From: Megalopta genalis
Taxonomy: Eukaryota > Arthropoda > Insecta > Hymenoptera > Halictidae
Reading direction: 5' to 3'
Assembly (NCBI RefSeq): GCF_051020955.1
Contig: NW_027476093.1
Span: forward strand, 3,005,001 to 3,069,000
Length of the DNA stretch: 64,000 nucleotides
Shown here: in pieces, positions 1 to 13,200 of the stretch
Position numbering within the stretch: the stretch's first letter is position 1
Layout: every line of letters starts with the position of its first letter
Translations under genes and position numbers: made by a program
The notes under the pieces: generated by a model
Seen by the model: the letters and a program-made list of their open reading frames with translations, nothing else
The model's database searches: none
Told to the model about the DNA's origin: nothing

Positions 1-2743
1 AATCGATCCTCGTAAAGATCGCACGGCCCCCGTTGCCGAGGAGTGCCGCGGGTCTGTGCGGCCCTGCTCGAAGGTAGGGGCACCGGCAGCGGCAGCGGCA
101 GCCTCCGCGCATCGGAGGAGCTCGGTCCAGAACTAATCGTCAAAATATAAGCGGACCCCGCCGAGCCACCTGCTCGATTCGAAAGGGTACCAGTTTCCTT
201 CGAACGCGTCGGCAGGAAGAGGATACGCGAGAAAGACGGGGGGCGAGAGAGAGAAGGGTATAGGATACGCTCGTATCGCAGGAAATTACGAAGAAGACGG
301 TGTTGGATGCGTTCTCCGACCGAGAGAGTCGCGAAGCTTTGCTCGCATTATAGTTAACTCGTCCGTCTGGTACGCGTATGCGGCTGGAATTTTCTCCGCG
401 CGCGAACGCGCACAGCCTCCGCTCGTTACATCGTCGCGCATAAACGACGCATCGACTATAGGAACAAATGCCCGTGCGGGTCCGCGGGACTCGGCAGCAT
501 CGTCTCTAGTTAACGGTAACGCAAAATTACGAGCGCGACCACGACGAATTCGACGACGATGAACAACGATGCTCCCCGATCGTCTCGATCGTCGAGACCA
601 CGCGCAGCCCCACCGGTCCGTGTTTCGAGGTATCCAACGACACCGAGAACACGAATAGAAATTTTACGGTGTTCGCGACACGGTTCGGGTTCCACGGAGG
701 GATCCTTCTCGCGGGATGGCTCGCACGGAGGCGAACGGATAAACGATTTCCGTCGGTAGCATCTTCCGGGCCCGGCTCGGAATTCCAGGCGTACGAACGC
801 GGACCACCCGATAGGCGCGCGCCACCCGGGGATTTTAAACGGACGCCGAAGGGAGCCGTGCGTCGGGAATTAAACGGCGACTGGACGGAGACAGGGGCAG
901 GACGGTGGCGCGAACGAAGAGGGGAACGAGGTGGCCAGGAGTTGGAGAGAAAACAGCAAGTTGCAACAGCTTGCCCATAGTTCAACCCCGGTACAGTTCC
1001 GTGCTCGCCGTGAATTTCAATGCGGTTTACACGCCGAGCCATATTCTTCGAGCTGTAAATTGCCCGTCCGGCCGAATCACATTTGTTTCCGACCTGTCCA
1101 TCTTTCTCTACCTATCCCGTAGCCGTCGTTCGGACTCCCCGGAGAGTCGTCCTCTACCCTGTACGCGCGCGTCCCGCGTACGCGTACAACGTATAGATTT
1201 TTGTCTCGAAATCGAGCGAATCGGATCGACGCGAAAAAATTGCGACAACGAATTTATCGCGTATCGCGAACCGAGGGTCGAGGTAGTCGCGCGCGATCGA
1301 AGGCTTCTTTGGTTTTTCTTTATTTTCCGTACGCGTCGACGACGACAGAAGTCGTTCGTTTCGTCGAATTAGACTCCTTCGCCTCGGCGCGCCGCCCGTT
1401 AGCAACCGTTGTACGAGCGTAATTTCATTTATGTCGGGGCAACCGTGAGCCTCCGTTGTTCGAGAGCGCGTCGTAAAGTTCCTTCGCCCGGACACCGTTC
1501 GAAGCACCTTCGCGTCTTCGATATCTCGCGACATCCGTCCGCGCGCCTCCGTACGATCTCGTCGAGCAAGAGGTCGTTGTCCGCGATCCAACGAGATAAC
1601 GACGTTGTTTTCTTTTTCGCCCGGCTCTCGGAACAACTAATTCGCTTCGACACCTCGCGAGATCCCCTGCGGTGGATCCGGAGGAAAACCGCGCGCGAGG
1701 CGTCGTCTTCGGCCCGGGGTAGACCGCGGGGAACGAGCGAGAAAAACGTACGACCGTAATATCGGGGATACCCGAGCACGGATAGAGGGGCCCGCGTATA
1801 AAAACCGCTTTCATCGTATCGTGGAAAAAATTTAATTAAAACCGATAGCTCTCGCGGACCGCCGCCGTTGCCTGTACGCCGTAGGAAACCGACGGAAGAT
1901 GGAATCGTCGGACGGATAGGTCGGCGCGGCAGACCCGGTATTTGATATTTTCTGACCGCAAACATAAACTGCGTGTTTTCAGAAAATTTCCCCGGAGGAC
2001 GGTGGCGCGCTCGTACACCGGCGCACACCCGTGTGCACGCTCGCGTTCCGTACGCGGGGCCGCGGCGGTACGGTTAATCGGGTGTCGAACGAACGCGCGA
2101 TCGACCTACAAACTACCGTGTAAATTGCGCGTTCGTTGTACGCGTCCATAATAATTGGCACGATCGATGCGACCGGGCCGGGTCGGATTCGTCTACGAAT
2201 TCGTCGACGAGCGGTCGAAGGCGTCGCGTTCTTTGCTCGAAACACGCGCTCTCGGTCGTCGATAGGAATCGGCGAATAGAATTAAATATACGGCGCCGCG
2301 GTATTCGGCTCGATTTTTATCGCGCGAGGCAGCCTCTTCGAACGCGTCGTCGCGCATCGACCGGAGGGTGGAAATCGGCCGAGCGACCTTCCGAGGACGA
2401 AGGTCGCAGAGGTTACGGCGAGGCACGCGCGTCGATGTAAAATTGATAGACCTCGAAGAAAGGCGGTCCCACCGCGTGTTCGAATACTCGATCGAGTTCG
2501 CTACACCGTGGTAAAATATCGAGCGCATCGCGCGCTAGACACGCGAGAAGTATATCATCGGCCGAACGGGTATAGTATGCCGAAGAATTACGGCGGACTG
2601 CGCGGACCTTTTTACGGCCGCGCGAAACAAGTTTAACTGGTGTTTTCCTTGGTTTTAACGGAGACTTTAATTTAAAGTTAACTTGTATACGGTGTCGGCG
2701 TCGTAACCCGAACGATAAATACGAGAACCGGTGGCGAGCGGAG

Positions 2744-2787
2744 GAAGAAGAAGAAGAAGAAGAAGAAGAAGAAGAAGAAGAAAGAAG
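2744..2787. repeat. (GAA)n microsatellite
   Basis: About 14 uninterrupted GAA/AAG units, visible directly. They generate spurious poly-Ser and poly-Phe frames on the minus strand. Confidence 0.95.
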
Positions 2788-4587
2788 GCACGGCCGGACG
2801 CGTAAGTCGTGAAAACGCAACGCGAGACCCTTCGAAACCGGCCGGTGAATATTTTAGAATGGAAAGCTTTGCCCGGTCTGCGCGGAAATTTTTCCGCGAC
2901 GCCAGCGAAACTGCCGCGCGGGCTTCGCCCGGCCGGAACGAAGATAGGCGCCGGGTGATTAATCGAACCAACAAAGCAGATTTACCTCGGATTTACCTAC
3001 TGGAGAAATAAAACTCGCGCGGTCGATTCGAAATGCTCGCGTCGAGTAAAAGTTTCCGAGCAGCCTGCCCCGTGTTGCGCGTCTCGGATAACCGACGAAC
3101 CGAGATGGAAAGCGTCGGAAGAGACGTACGCGCGACGACGAATCGTTCGCTCGCTCGGTGTACAGTTTCTAAACGCGTTTTCCCATGGTGCTGCGCTCGA
3201 ACGGCCGAAACGGGCCGTCGCAAATCCTAAATTACATCCTGCCTCTTAATGCCATACATTAAGCCGAAAGTTCGATATAATATAGCAATAGCTGTCGGCC
3301 CTGGGGCTGCGAACGCCTACGAGCAACCTCTCGTTAGTCGCGTACGAGATAAAATCCCAGATTGCGCGGCTTCGCTTCCACGTCGCGCCGCCTCCAGGAC
3401 GTAACGGGACGAGCCGCGGGGGAAAGAAGGTATCCCGAACTTTTATCGCTTCCTGAACAGTGCCGCGCGCGGTCGATTCCACCGCGAAGACCGACACGGT
3501 CGATCGTGCCTACCGCCCCTCTAGTGGTTTCCGAGTCGTGAGAGAGCTCCCTTTTTTACCCTCGCGCGCGACGCTCGTTTTCCAGACGATGCACCGGCGT
3601 CGAATCGAACGAAACCGTTCGCCGTCCTCTCGACGGCGATACCTGCGAAAACCGTGAAAGATCGTGGACGAAACGCGCGCTTTCGAGTCCCGATCAATTT
3701 CGCACGATCGCGACTTACACCGACGCGAGAAACCACGGGAGCGCTCTTCGGATGCGCGCTCTCGTTGGTTCGAGAGCGCGTTCGCGGTTCGAGAAGGGAG
3801 CAGCAGCGGACACACACCGAGGATCGAGAAAGGTGTCGGTGGAAGAGAAGCGACGCGAGGCGGAGCGAAATAGAGGAAAAAACAGCTTCGCTCGGTCGCC
3901 CGGCGAAGCTCGCCTAGGCATATCGGACACGCCTAGACGACCCCTCGTACTTTTGCTGGAATATTAATGCGAGGCCGTATCCGCGTATACGCGTACGCGT
4001 ACGCGGCGCGCGGCAAGGGGACGGGGCGAACTGGAAGAAGAAACGAGCGAGAGAAAACGACGGCGAATAGACGGGAACGGACGAGGAGGAGGACGAACGG
4101 GAAAGACGAACAGGTGAACGGAGACATCGGCCGCGGGAGGGAGAAGGAGACGGTAAGAAGCGTGGCTCTCGATAGAGGCTCTTGCTACCGCAGGAAAAGA
4201 GAAACGTTGCCGCAGGCCGAACAGGTTGCGGCGTTCGCCGCCTTCTTCTCCTACTCTTTCTTCGTCGAGATACGCATCGAGCTTCGTCCTTGTTCCGTTC
4301 GTCGAGCCTGTTCTCGCTCGTCTCGGCGGCAGGTCGGCACGCTGGAAGGTGGAGGCAACGGCGAGGAGAAAAAGAGCGAAGGCGAGACGGTGGGGATGGC
4401 CGGCCGAGAGGGGGCAGCAGAAAAAGGAGAAAAGAATATTTCCGAGGTATATCCTTTGTTCCCCGTGTTTCGAAATTAATGGCTGATGCCTCCGCCGAGA
4501 CTCTCCGGCAGAAGACGATCGTTTAATTGAGCCGAAGCCGAGCACAGCCGCTGTTTCCTCGCCCGTTTCGCGTCCGGGACATTATAC

Positions 4588-4672
4588 CGCCGCTTCTTCT
4601 TCTTCGTCCTCGCCCTCCCGCTTCTCCTCCTCCTCCTCCTGCTTCTTCTTCTTCTTCATCTTCTTCTTTCGG
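4588..4672. repeat. CTT/CTC-rich polypyrimidine tract
   Basis: Imperfect CTT and CTC trinucleotides interrupted by GTC and CCG. It is an almost pure pyrimidine stretch on the plus strand with no coding evidence. Confidence 0.85.
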
Positions 4673-5638
4673 CCGTCTCTCTCTCGCCTCGCACGTCTGT
4701 TTTCTCGCGCTCCTCTTCCTCCAGCTCCATTACCGTTTCTCCCTTTGATACCGCTGTATCAACCCGCGCGCGGCCGTTTCCTTCGATTTTCTCGCTTAGC
4801 CGGCGAACAATGTCTCTCGATACCGCTCGGCGAGTCTCGCCACGGTCGAGAAGAATCGTCGCTGGCCCGAGGGCCTCTTCCGCGGCCGAGGCGGAGGCTG
4901 CAGCTGCCGTTAAGCAAATTTCCCGATGCATTCCCACGCCGAGAGAATCCGATCGATCCTCGTACGCATTCTCCGGCAACTCGACCGAGCAAACGGATCC
5001 GTTCTTCCCGAACGTATTGGAATAATTCGTCCTGCTCCACGAAATTTACTCGGCCGTACGTCGTCCGGCCACGCTTCGTTCGTGTTTACTCCTCGACACC
5101 CCGACCAACGTTTCCCCGATTCGCGTTATCGCGACGCGTATAAAAGCGATATCGGCACGATAACTCGCGCGGAGTACGTTACGAACGGATTCATCGCGGT
5201 GGCAATCGAGTGCAAAGAATCAAAATTGAAACGGACGCGGCCGCTGTTTTCCGTTCGGCTTTCGATCGCGTCGACCGTGATCGCTGCATAATTTACGCGC
5301 TCGTCCTGTTATGCCGCATTAATTTTAAACGGCCAAGTACTCCGCGCTGCTCGTTGTACCGTTTGCGCGACCGTGGAAAAAGCATGCGGCGGCCGAAGCG
5401 CGAATCGTCGCGACGACGTTTAAACTGTAACAGCGTTTGATAAAATTTCGGAAGCGGGACGGAAGCATCGAGCTCGCCGGCTCGCGTCCAATTAATTTTC
5501 GATCGTTCGAAATTGACGCGCGTTCTACGTACATCCGTTTCCGTGAATTATGCAGACGGCGGCAGCGGCGGCGGCGGCGGGTGAATCGCGAGATTGCACC
5601 GTTACGCGACGTAAAATTCTAATGGGTCGGAAAGTCGT

Positions 5639-6010
5639 TCGTTAAATAATATTCCAATTTTCCAAGAGTATCAACCCCTTTCGACCCGGAACGGATACTC
5701 GCGCGGATCGTTCGCCGAATCGGTAAAGGGGCGCGAGCCCCGAGTCGGTTCGAGGATCGCGTTTTAAAGGAGAACCGATCGAGGTCGCGATAAAACTCCG
5801 CGAGATCGGGCGCAAAATTCTAGAACAGGAAAGAACGTTTTATTCGTATTAGATCTGACGGAGGCCGATGCGACGGCCGCGGAGCAAAATTTCGTTTCGA
5901 TCGCTGCTGCGCCGTTGGACGCGAAAAGCAGGAGTGGATTTTAATTATGTCGCTCGCTGTACGTTAAATAATACATTCCAATTTCCCAAGGATATTAACC
6001 CCTTTGGTAG
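5639..6010. repeat. two diverged copies of a ~48 bp unit about 323 bp apart
   Basis: The segments at about 5639-5686 and 5962-6009 share the same order of words: CGTTAAATAAT, ATTCCAATTT, CCAAG, TATYAACCCCTTT. They differ by a few substitutions and one small indel. A weaker echo follows each copy (AAAGGAGAACC near 5766 and AAAGGAGCCCC near 6118). This suggests an old tandem duplication of roughly 0.3 kb or two copies of a dispersed repeat. Confidence 0.6.
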
Positions 6011-7920
6011 AGAGGGGTCGAGGTGAAACCGGGTGCGCGATAAATAAATCATTTTGACGAAGCGCGTGCTTCGCTATTCCCCCGATTAGCTCGATCTACT
6101 CGGTAAAACTGAATTATAAAGGAGCCCCGCTTCTTGGATAAGTTCGGCTCGTTACGACGCGTCGATCGCGTTCGCGAAAATAACTTGGAAACGACGTCGA
6201 TCGATTATTAGGATACGGAGTTTCTCGCGATACCGTCGGTACGGACCCGAACACGCTCGAACAACGACCGATCGACGGCAGAAACGAAATATCAAAATCA
6301 AAATCGAACGAAACCGCTCTCGGCGCGGTGGTTCGTCGAAATCTTTGGACCGGGTCAGGATCGTTCCGCGCGATTACGCGGGAGAAGTCGCGAACACATC
6401 GGGAGATTAGATGAAATCTGCGATCGCGTTTCCCCAGGTAAACACTCTTGCGCAGATTATGTCGGCGACGGGGAGCATCCCCCAGCGACGCGCTAAAGAC
6501 GATCTACTCGACTCGAGAAAGGTGGAGAGATGATATCTTCTAAATAAACGTTTACTTTGCTGTATATCCGCTGAATGACGTCGCTGCCGAGGTCTCGCCG
6601 GTTAAGAGGCCTCGCCCTTGTAACTCGATCACGCCGCGCGCGCTCGACCATCGTCGAGCGGAGAGTTCTCGCGCGAACTTTCTTTCCGGAAGCTTTCGCC
6701 GATGGCCGATCGTCCCTGCCGGATCGGTTTTTGCCCCGTGCGAGAATCGGCCGCTGGCTCGAGGTGTACCTCCGCATCGGCCGAACATCCCCCAAAGCCC
6801 AATCGCGGGCGCTCCCGTTGCGAGTCGGATCTTCCGTCCGATCGATTCGCTCCGATATCTTTCCCGATGATTCGAGCGAAATCATCGATTCGTATAGAAA
6901 CGGCGTTCGATAAAAGTCTCGTACGGTAACGCGCGACGACCATTTTTAGCGCCGAACGAGTTCGGCGTTTACCCAAAAATTCTAGAGATCGTGAAACGAG
7001 GGTCGGCATCGATTCGTCGTTCGCCTTCCCGCGCCATCGAATTTCGTAATTAATTCGAGCGCGATCGAGAAACGATCGTCGAGAACGGGCGCTCGATCGT
7101 GCTGCACCCGATGCGACCGACGCCGGTTCTTTCGAACCGCCCCGTGTACACACCGCCTCGACATAGAACAAACGATGCGGCGACTCGATGGATCGGAATC
7201 GGGCGCGGTTTGCCGCTAACGAGCGACGACCGTCGAACGAAATCGCCCGGCCGTGTCCTGACGCAGGAGAACAGGTTCTGCGATCGCGGAAAGTTCGAGG
7301 ATCCGTTTCGCGGTTCTCGTTTCGGATCCCTTCACGGGTCCCTGTCGTCGTTTTACCCGATGTCTCCGTCGTTTTACCGGCCGGAGACAACGTTCGAATT
7401 CGGTTATCGAACGCTTCGCGTACGACCGCTCGGTGCCGTCTCGATCTCGGGTCCACGGTCGAGGGGCCTGGGTACCCGCGCAGCTTCCCTTTCACCTACA
7501 TCCACGGTGCGTTCCCAAGGTAAACAGTTGCATTTAACGAGGTGTTTCAGGAATCGAGTTACGGCAAGAACCACCGCCGGTGAACCGATAAGCGGCAACG
7601 AAGGCGGCACCGCGAGGCAAGGCGATCCGAATAGAAAAACAGGTTCCCCGATCGGGGATCGTTAGGGTCCCATGGTCCGATAGGTGCCGCCACATTTTTC
7701 GGATCGCTTCCTTCTCCCCATTGTTCTGCCCAATCTCCCGGGTGAAAACGGCCGGTCGGGGGGGCCCCGCATCGGGGGACCGTAAACACAAAGGACGGGA
7801 CGACCCGTTCGCCGATCTCCGCGCAACGCCGCTGGCACCTGTCGTGTGGCTTCGGGTGGGGCCAGGGTGGGGAGAGCGGGTTCCGCGATGGGTGGAGAGA
7901 CAGAAATCGACTGCTATAAG

Positions 7921-8064
7921 ATGGTGGCTGCTCCCAAGACCGGTTTAGGAATCCGGGGCCACGCTTACGCGCCAGCGACTGCCAACCTCGACTTCGAGGA
8001 CGCGGGTCCGACAGCTTCGACGACGGCCTCTGAGCTGCCGTTGGAAAACACTGTTGGCCGATGA
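7921..8064 (+). CDS. candidate 47-aa small ORF, unknown function
   Basis: An ATG at 7921 opens a 47-codon frame ending in TGA at 8062-8064. It begins MVAAPKTGLG and ends LENTVGR. The segment looks less CpG-saturated than its surroundings and its third positions look coding-like (AAG, AAC, GAC, TTC, GAG, CAC, TAC), unlike the Arg/Ser-rich chance frames nearby. There is no recognisable domain, no signal peptide and no clear splice site. It could be a small gene, one exon of a larger gene or conserved untranslated sequence. Confidence 0.2.
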   Translation: MVAAPKTGLGIRGHAYAPATANLDFEDAGPTASTTASELPLENTVGR

Positions 8065-8696
8065 TCGCGACGACGAGCTACTTTTACGAGCGACTCGGCC
8101 ATCCTCGTTCCTCTTCCCTCGTTTTCCGCGACACCGCGCGAACCTGCGGCACCGCGGAGACTCGCGGTCGGCGAACGACGTTTTTACACGGGCGCGCGTT
8201 CGGGAGAAGCAGAGGCGAGAGATCTAGAAGCGGCGACGACGACGACGACGACGCGAGATCGCGATCGAGATTTCAGACGCGCGGGGCGTTACTTTTCTCG
8301 ATATTCTTCGAGAGAGATCTTAATAGCGTCGTTCGATCCTCGCGTTTGCTGGAATTCGCTTTCAGCGCGGCGGAACGACGTTTCCGAGAAGATATTTCAG
8401 CGAGACGATCCCCTCCCGCGGCCGTCGTCCTTTCTTCGAGACAGGTTCCTTCGAAGGGACGTCGCGCGCGCGTCGCTTCGTCGCGAAACGCGGGCTCTCG
8501 AAGTATTTTTAATCTTCCTTCGAATTCAACGACGCGCGCTCCGCGATTCGTCGATTTTCACGAGCGAAGCTGCGAGGAAGCGAAAGGTTGGGAGGGTTGG
8601 AAAAGGAGGGCCTCTGTCGCGTGGCAATATCCGAAGTCGGCGTTTCGTTCGGCGTCGCGTTTAACGCGAAACGCTGTTCCTCGACCTCCGACCCCC

Positions 8697-8697
<1 letters not shown>

Positions 8698-8740
<43 letters not shown>
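8698..8740. repeat. (TC)n microsatellite
   Basis: Roughly 21 uninterrupted CT dinucleotides, visible directly. Confidence 0.95.
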
Positions 8741-8744
<4 letters not shown>

Positions 8745-10240
8745 GATTGGATTCGTTCGGTCGGAAAATTCCTGGCAAAAAGCGTCTCTGCGCGGAACGG
8801 CGGTGTCTCAATCGCGAGTTCCCGGCTGAATCGAACAAAACAATTCGACGAGTTAACGAGGTATGCTGGGGCAAGTTTCGCCCCGCTTCTTCGATCGGAT
8901 CCAGTCGTCGGAAGATTCCTCCGCGGGTGCCCCGGAGACCGTAATGCCGCGCGGCGATCTTCCTCGTTGCTCGTGTTTCCGCCGCGGATTCTCCGCCGAG
9001 GAAAAAACCAGGCTGCACAGAGTCGGTTTATGGTCCGCGGGAGCGCAATGGGAGCGTGTTCCACCGATGCGCGGCAGCCGACTCCCGACTAGGCTCCGCT
9101 CGACTCGCTCGACGCGACAAAATCGCCGTCCCTCGTTACGGTCGATGATCCGGCCGACGGCGTATTCCGACGCGAACGCGAAAGTGCCGCGCGTGTCTGG
9201 TAAAAAGTCGATTCGAAAAATTCTTTGGAAAATTGACAATTTTTGCTCGCCGAGACGATCGAACGCGTGGGAAAGTAGTAGACTACCGACGATAGCAGCA
9301 AAAATTCGACCCGACGAATCTTCTCGACTTACTTCGATATCGTTTTCGTTCGCTCGATCTCGCAAGGTAAATCGCGCGCAAGCAACACTGAAAACATTTT
9401 CCAATGTTCGCGCGAGCTACCACCTTTTAGGAAAGGGTCGTGCGCGACGCGCATAAATCCACGTTTCCATCGATTTTATGATAATTTCCATTCGTTCGCA
9501 TGTACGAGCGCGGAATAAAATCGTGTTGCTTACGCGTGTATTACGTTTATATTTTTGTTTCGAAATATAGGACAAAAGAAACGAAACGTCCAGCGTTCGC
9601 GGCCTTGCGACGACTCGAACGGCAAAGTTCTAACACAATTACCTTCGTACGATTCGGTGATCGAGCATGGGCGTCTCGAACTCGCGTCGAAACCTATCGG
9701 CGCGCGTTACCAACGAACCGTGTACGTTCGTTCCGTCGACGCTTCGACGAATAAGATTCTTCGGAACACCCGGATCGTCGGTGCGTGCTCGTGGGGCGCG
9801 ATCCCCTGGTTGGTTCTCGTTGGGTAATCATAGGCATTAATAGCCGAAGACGTTGCGATATCGTGTAATCGAACCGAGTCGTTGGAACACCGCGTGCCCG
9901 GGGTGATCTCGCGCATTGACGATCGATCGTTCCCCGCGCACGGAACCATCGCGTAATATTCGATCCGGCGCAGAGAGAACCGTGTCGAATTAAAACGATT
10001 TTTATTCCACCGCGTAGACCGTTTCTCCGGTCGATCGAGCGTCCCTTTAAACAACGAAACATCCGTTACGAAGGCGCGCCCCGCTTCTCCGTGCTTCCCC
10101 GTTTACTACCGCGGCGTAACGCGTCCGAGTTTACGAGAGTGGCTCCGGATTTGAAACTCTTCGGACCGCGACGCCGTCCGAATCGTCGAATAGTCGTGCA
10201 ACGAGAATTTTACGAATTCTCGTCGAGGCCCTCGACGAAG

Positions 10241-10280
10241 CGTCGACGATCTTTACGAAGCGTCGACGATCTTTACGAAG
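10241..10280. repeat. 20-bp perfect tandem duplication
   Basis: The 20-mer CGTCGACGATCTTTACGAAG occurs twice in direct succession. A partial copy (TCGACGAAG) precedes it. Confidence 0.95.
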
Positions 10281-13200
10281 AACAACGTTCGATTCTCGTC
10301 TCGTTTCCAGAGACGTTCGGGGTGCCGATGACTCGTAGCTAATTCGTACGATCTTAAGACTCTTACAGCTCTCCGCGAGTTTTCGAACCGCGATCGGATT
10401 CCCAGCGAATCAACCATCGACCGTCCAATTTACTTTTCCCGTTTCTTTTCTCGCAGAGAAAAATCTTTCCGAACCGCGACGAGACTTGGCGAACGATCTA
10501 CCAAGAATTATCGCTTTAAACGGTACCTGTACAAGCTACGGCCGGATATCGGACGACGGTAATCGCGTAGGAATAAAACGTTTCTTCTGTTCTCGAATAA
10601 ACGACGATTCATTTTCAATTCCCTTCTTGCGACCATCTTCCGTAAATATCCTGCAAGCGTGAAAACATTCGAGTAACCATCGAAAAGTTTTTTAAATAAC
10701 CTGGAAAGACTAATAATTCTGCGAAGAAGATGGTCGAAAGATTTTTAGATATATTATTAGATGGAACGCGACTGCTACATGGAAGATCGAACATGGCCGG
10801 ATAAGCATCTGGATAGTTTTAGTAATTTCTGCCGTTGTTTAACGGTCGGCTAAGTTTAGAGTTAGCGAGAGACTATTTCAAATTCTAAAATGTTCACTTT
10901 TTTTACACGATGTATGGTACAGAATCGTGGAAAACTGCGCGACTCGCCGAGAAACGGGGTAAACGCCGAAGGATGCGTCGCGACGGTCGGCCCTGTCGCC
11001 TCGACCAGCAGGTTTCGATCAGAAGCGAGTATCGGATCGCGGGCAGTTTTATTTGAAATTTCTCGAGACTGGAAACTGGAACCGGTATACGAGAACGGTA
11101 CGAGTCCCCGATAGGAATGTGGATTTGCTTATCCGCGCGGCGCGTAGTCGAGCATGGCTAGCCGAAGGAACGATCGTACGAGAGAGAGCCAATCGGATAG
11201 CCGCGATTATATACCCCGCGGAATAAATTGCTGCAACGTTTTGCCACAGAATCGTGTTGCACGAGCAAAAGGCTCGAGCAAAAGGGGGACCGATGCCCGC
11301 GGTCCCGGACTCGCGCAACGCGGACGCGTGTACTCGCGCTGGACGCGTAACGTGTGCATCGACCCTAACAGAGCCGACCACCGTGTACTCGTTCGGCAAC
11401 GCGTTCGCAGGTGGACGGATTAGAAGCGTGCAAAGTCGAATCGTCGAGCAACACGGGCAAGTCCGGGGATTGGATGTAACCGGGAACAAAAGTAACGCTT
11501 CGATCGATTTAAAATCTCTTTTAAATCGCAAATTTGTTTTCTCATCCATTCATTTTAATCGCGTGGATACGCAATCGACGCGCGGCGATTCTCGAAAGTA
11601 TTCGAGAACCTTTCGCGAACGGTCCACTCGTATCCGACGCTCCGTCGTTTTATATTTTCTTCGAGGTACCGATAGGTAACGATCGGGGAAAATTCTCCGA
11701 GTACGAAAGGTCGAACACCTTACGCCCGAACCGACCGGTCCGCCCGTGATTTCGATCTCGTCGTCGCCCAACGTTGCCGAGAGGTCGAGAAGCATCGTTT
11801 TCGTTACCGCGCGTGTCTCGCCCGTAGAACGGCCCAACGTTGTCGATAAAGAGCGGCTTTACGTCTCCGTGCCGATAAATAAACAGGGTTTTATTACCTC
11901 CGATGCGTTCGCGATACGAGCTACTCGTAAAAGCACCGTTCGTTGAAAAGTACCTTAACGAGCTCGCCGGACGAACACCTGTTGTCCAGACAATTACATT
12001 ATACGACGAACAATCGCGAGTCGTGGCCCTTGTAATACGGGATCGAACGACGCGTACAAAGATAATGTAAACGCGCGGAGGAGATCGTAGGATCGATTCG
12101 CGGTTCGATCCGATCGGCACGGTTGCAAACCTGAGAACGTTGCGACCGTCCGTCGAAACAACGAACGAGGGTTTCATAGATCCAAACGCGTCCAAGAACG
12201 TCTATAAAATCCTGCGAGTGAGGCTATTTCGTATCTTCGTGTATCGATTATTTATATTTACGGGGCATTTCTATTCGCCTTTGTCACCGACAGATTTCCG
12301 AGTATTCTTATTCTCCTCGCCTGGTGCCAGGCGAAATATCTTTTTTTGTCGGACATTTTTCGTCGAAAGTGCCGGAAAAATTCAGGCCCGTACACGTTGA
12401 CATAACAAAAAATGTTTATATCGTACAACGAGCGATGCGATTGTCGCGCGAATCGCGCGGTAAAGAGATGCGAACGTTTCTTTTTTATTACCGAATTCGT
12501 TTCGTAAATTTGAAAGTCAGAAGCTTGAGCTTTTCGTACGTTTTCCTCGAATTAATTTTATCGCCGTGCGAGAGAATCGCGCGAAGAGCGAAACTGATCG
12601 AAATTTCGAATTCTTCGAGTGCGTATAAATAGGTGGCTCGTTGTTCGAACAAATATTTACGTAACAAAGCTGCTGCAACGTAACCGAACGAACGTTACGA
12701 AGCACGCTCGATACGTTCGGTACTGCCGGAACGGCGGTAAAATTCCATCCGAAGAGTCCTTCGAATCGCCTGACAGTAGAGATCGTTTTCGCGTCGATTC
12801 CTTTATTTTTCAACGGCCATCGCCGCGGCGCGCCTCTTCCAATACCGAACCGAACCGAACCCAACCCCGAACCATCCGCTGTGAAACAATTTGAAAGCGG
12901 AACACTTCGCAGTCTCGGATATGGCTTACTCGAATTACGTAACAGAAACTTTCTTTCGGCCGACTTCCCCTGTGCACCGTTCTACCAGCAGATATCGACG
13001 GCACCGTTTTAATTTACCCGGAAACGAACGAAAACGTGTCCGCCAGCAGCGAGAACCAGCCGTTCATAAATGTTTTCACACGGTACGAAGCGTCTGCCGC
13101 GGCTACGTTAACGCGAAACTTTACAACTTCGATTCCGTGGAACTCCCCGAACCCTGTCGTCTCGTCGACCATCGAGAGAGAGAGACGATCGTCGACGATC

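Noticed and set aside
6629..7495. 288-codon open frame on the minus strand
   Set aside because: Low-complexity Arg/Ser/Thr translation, no domain, no splice context; several plus-strand frames overlap it.
8061..9092. 343-codon open frame on the plus strand
   Set aside because: Arg/Ser-rich, crosses the (TC)n repeat and is overlapped by equally long frames on the other strand. CpG-rich DNA lacks stop codons, so length is not evidence here.
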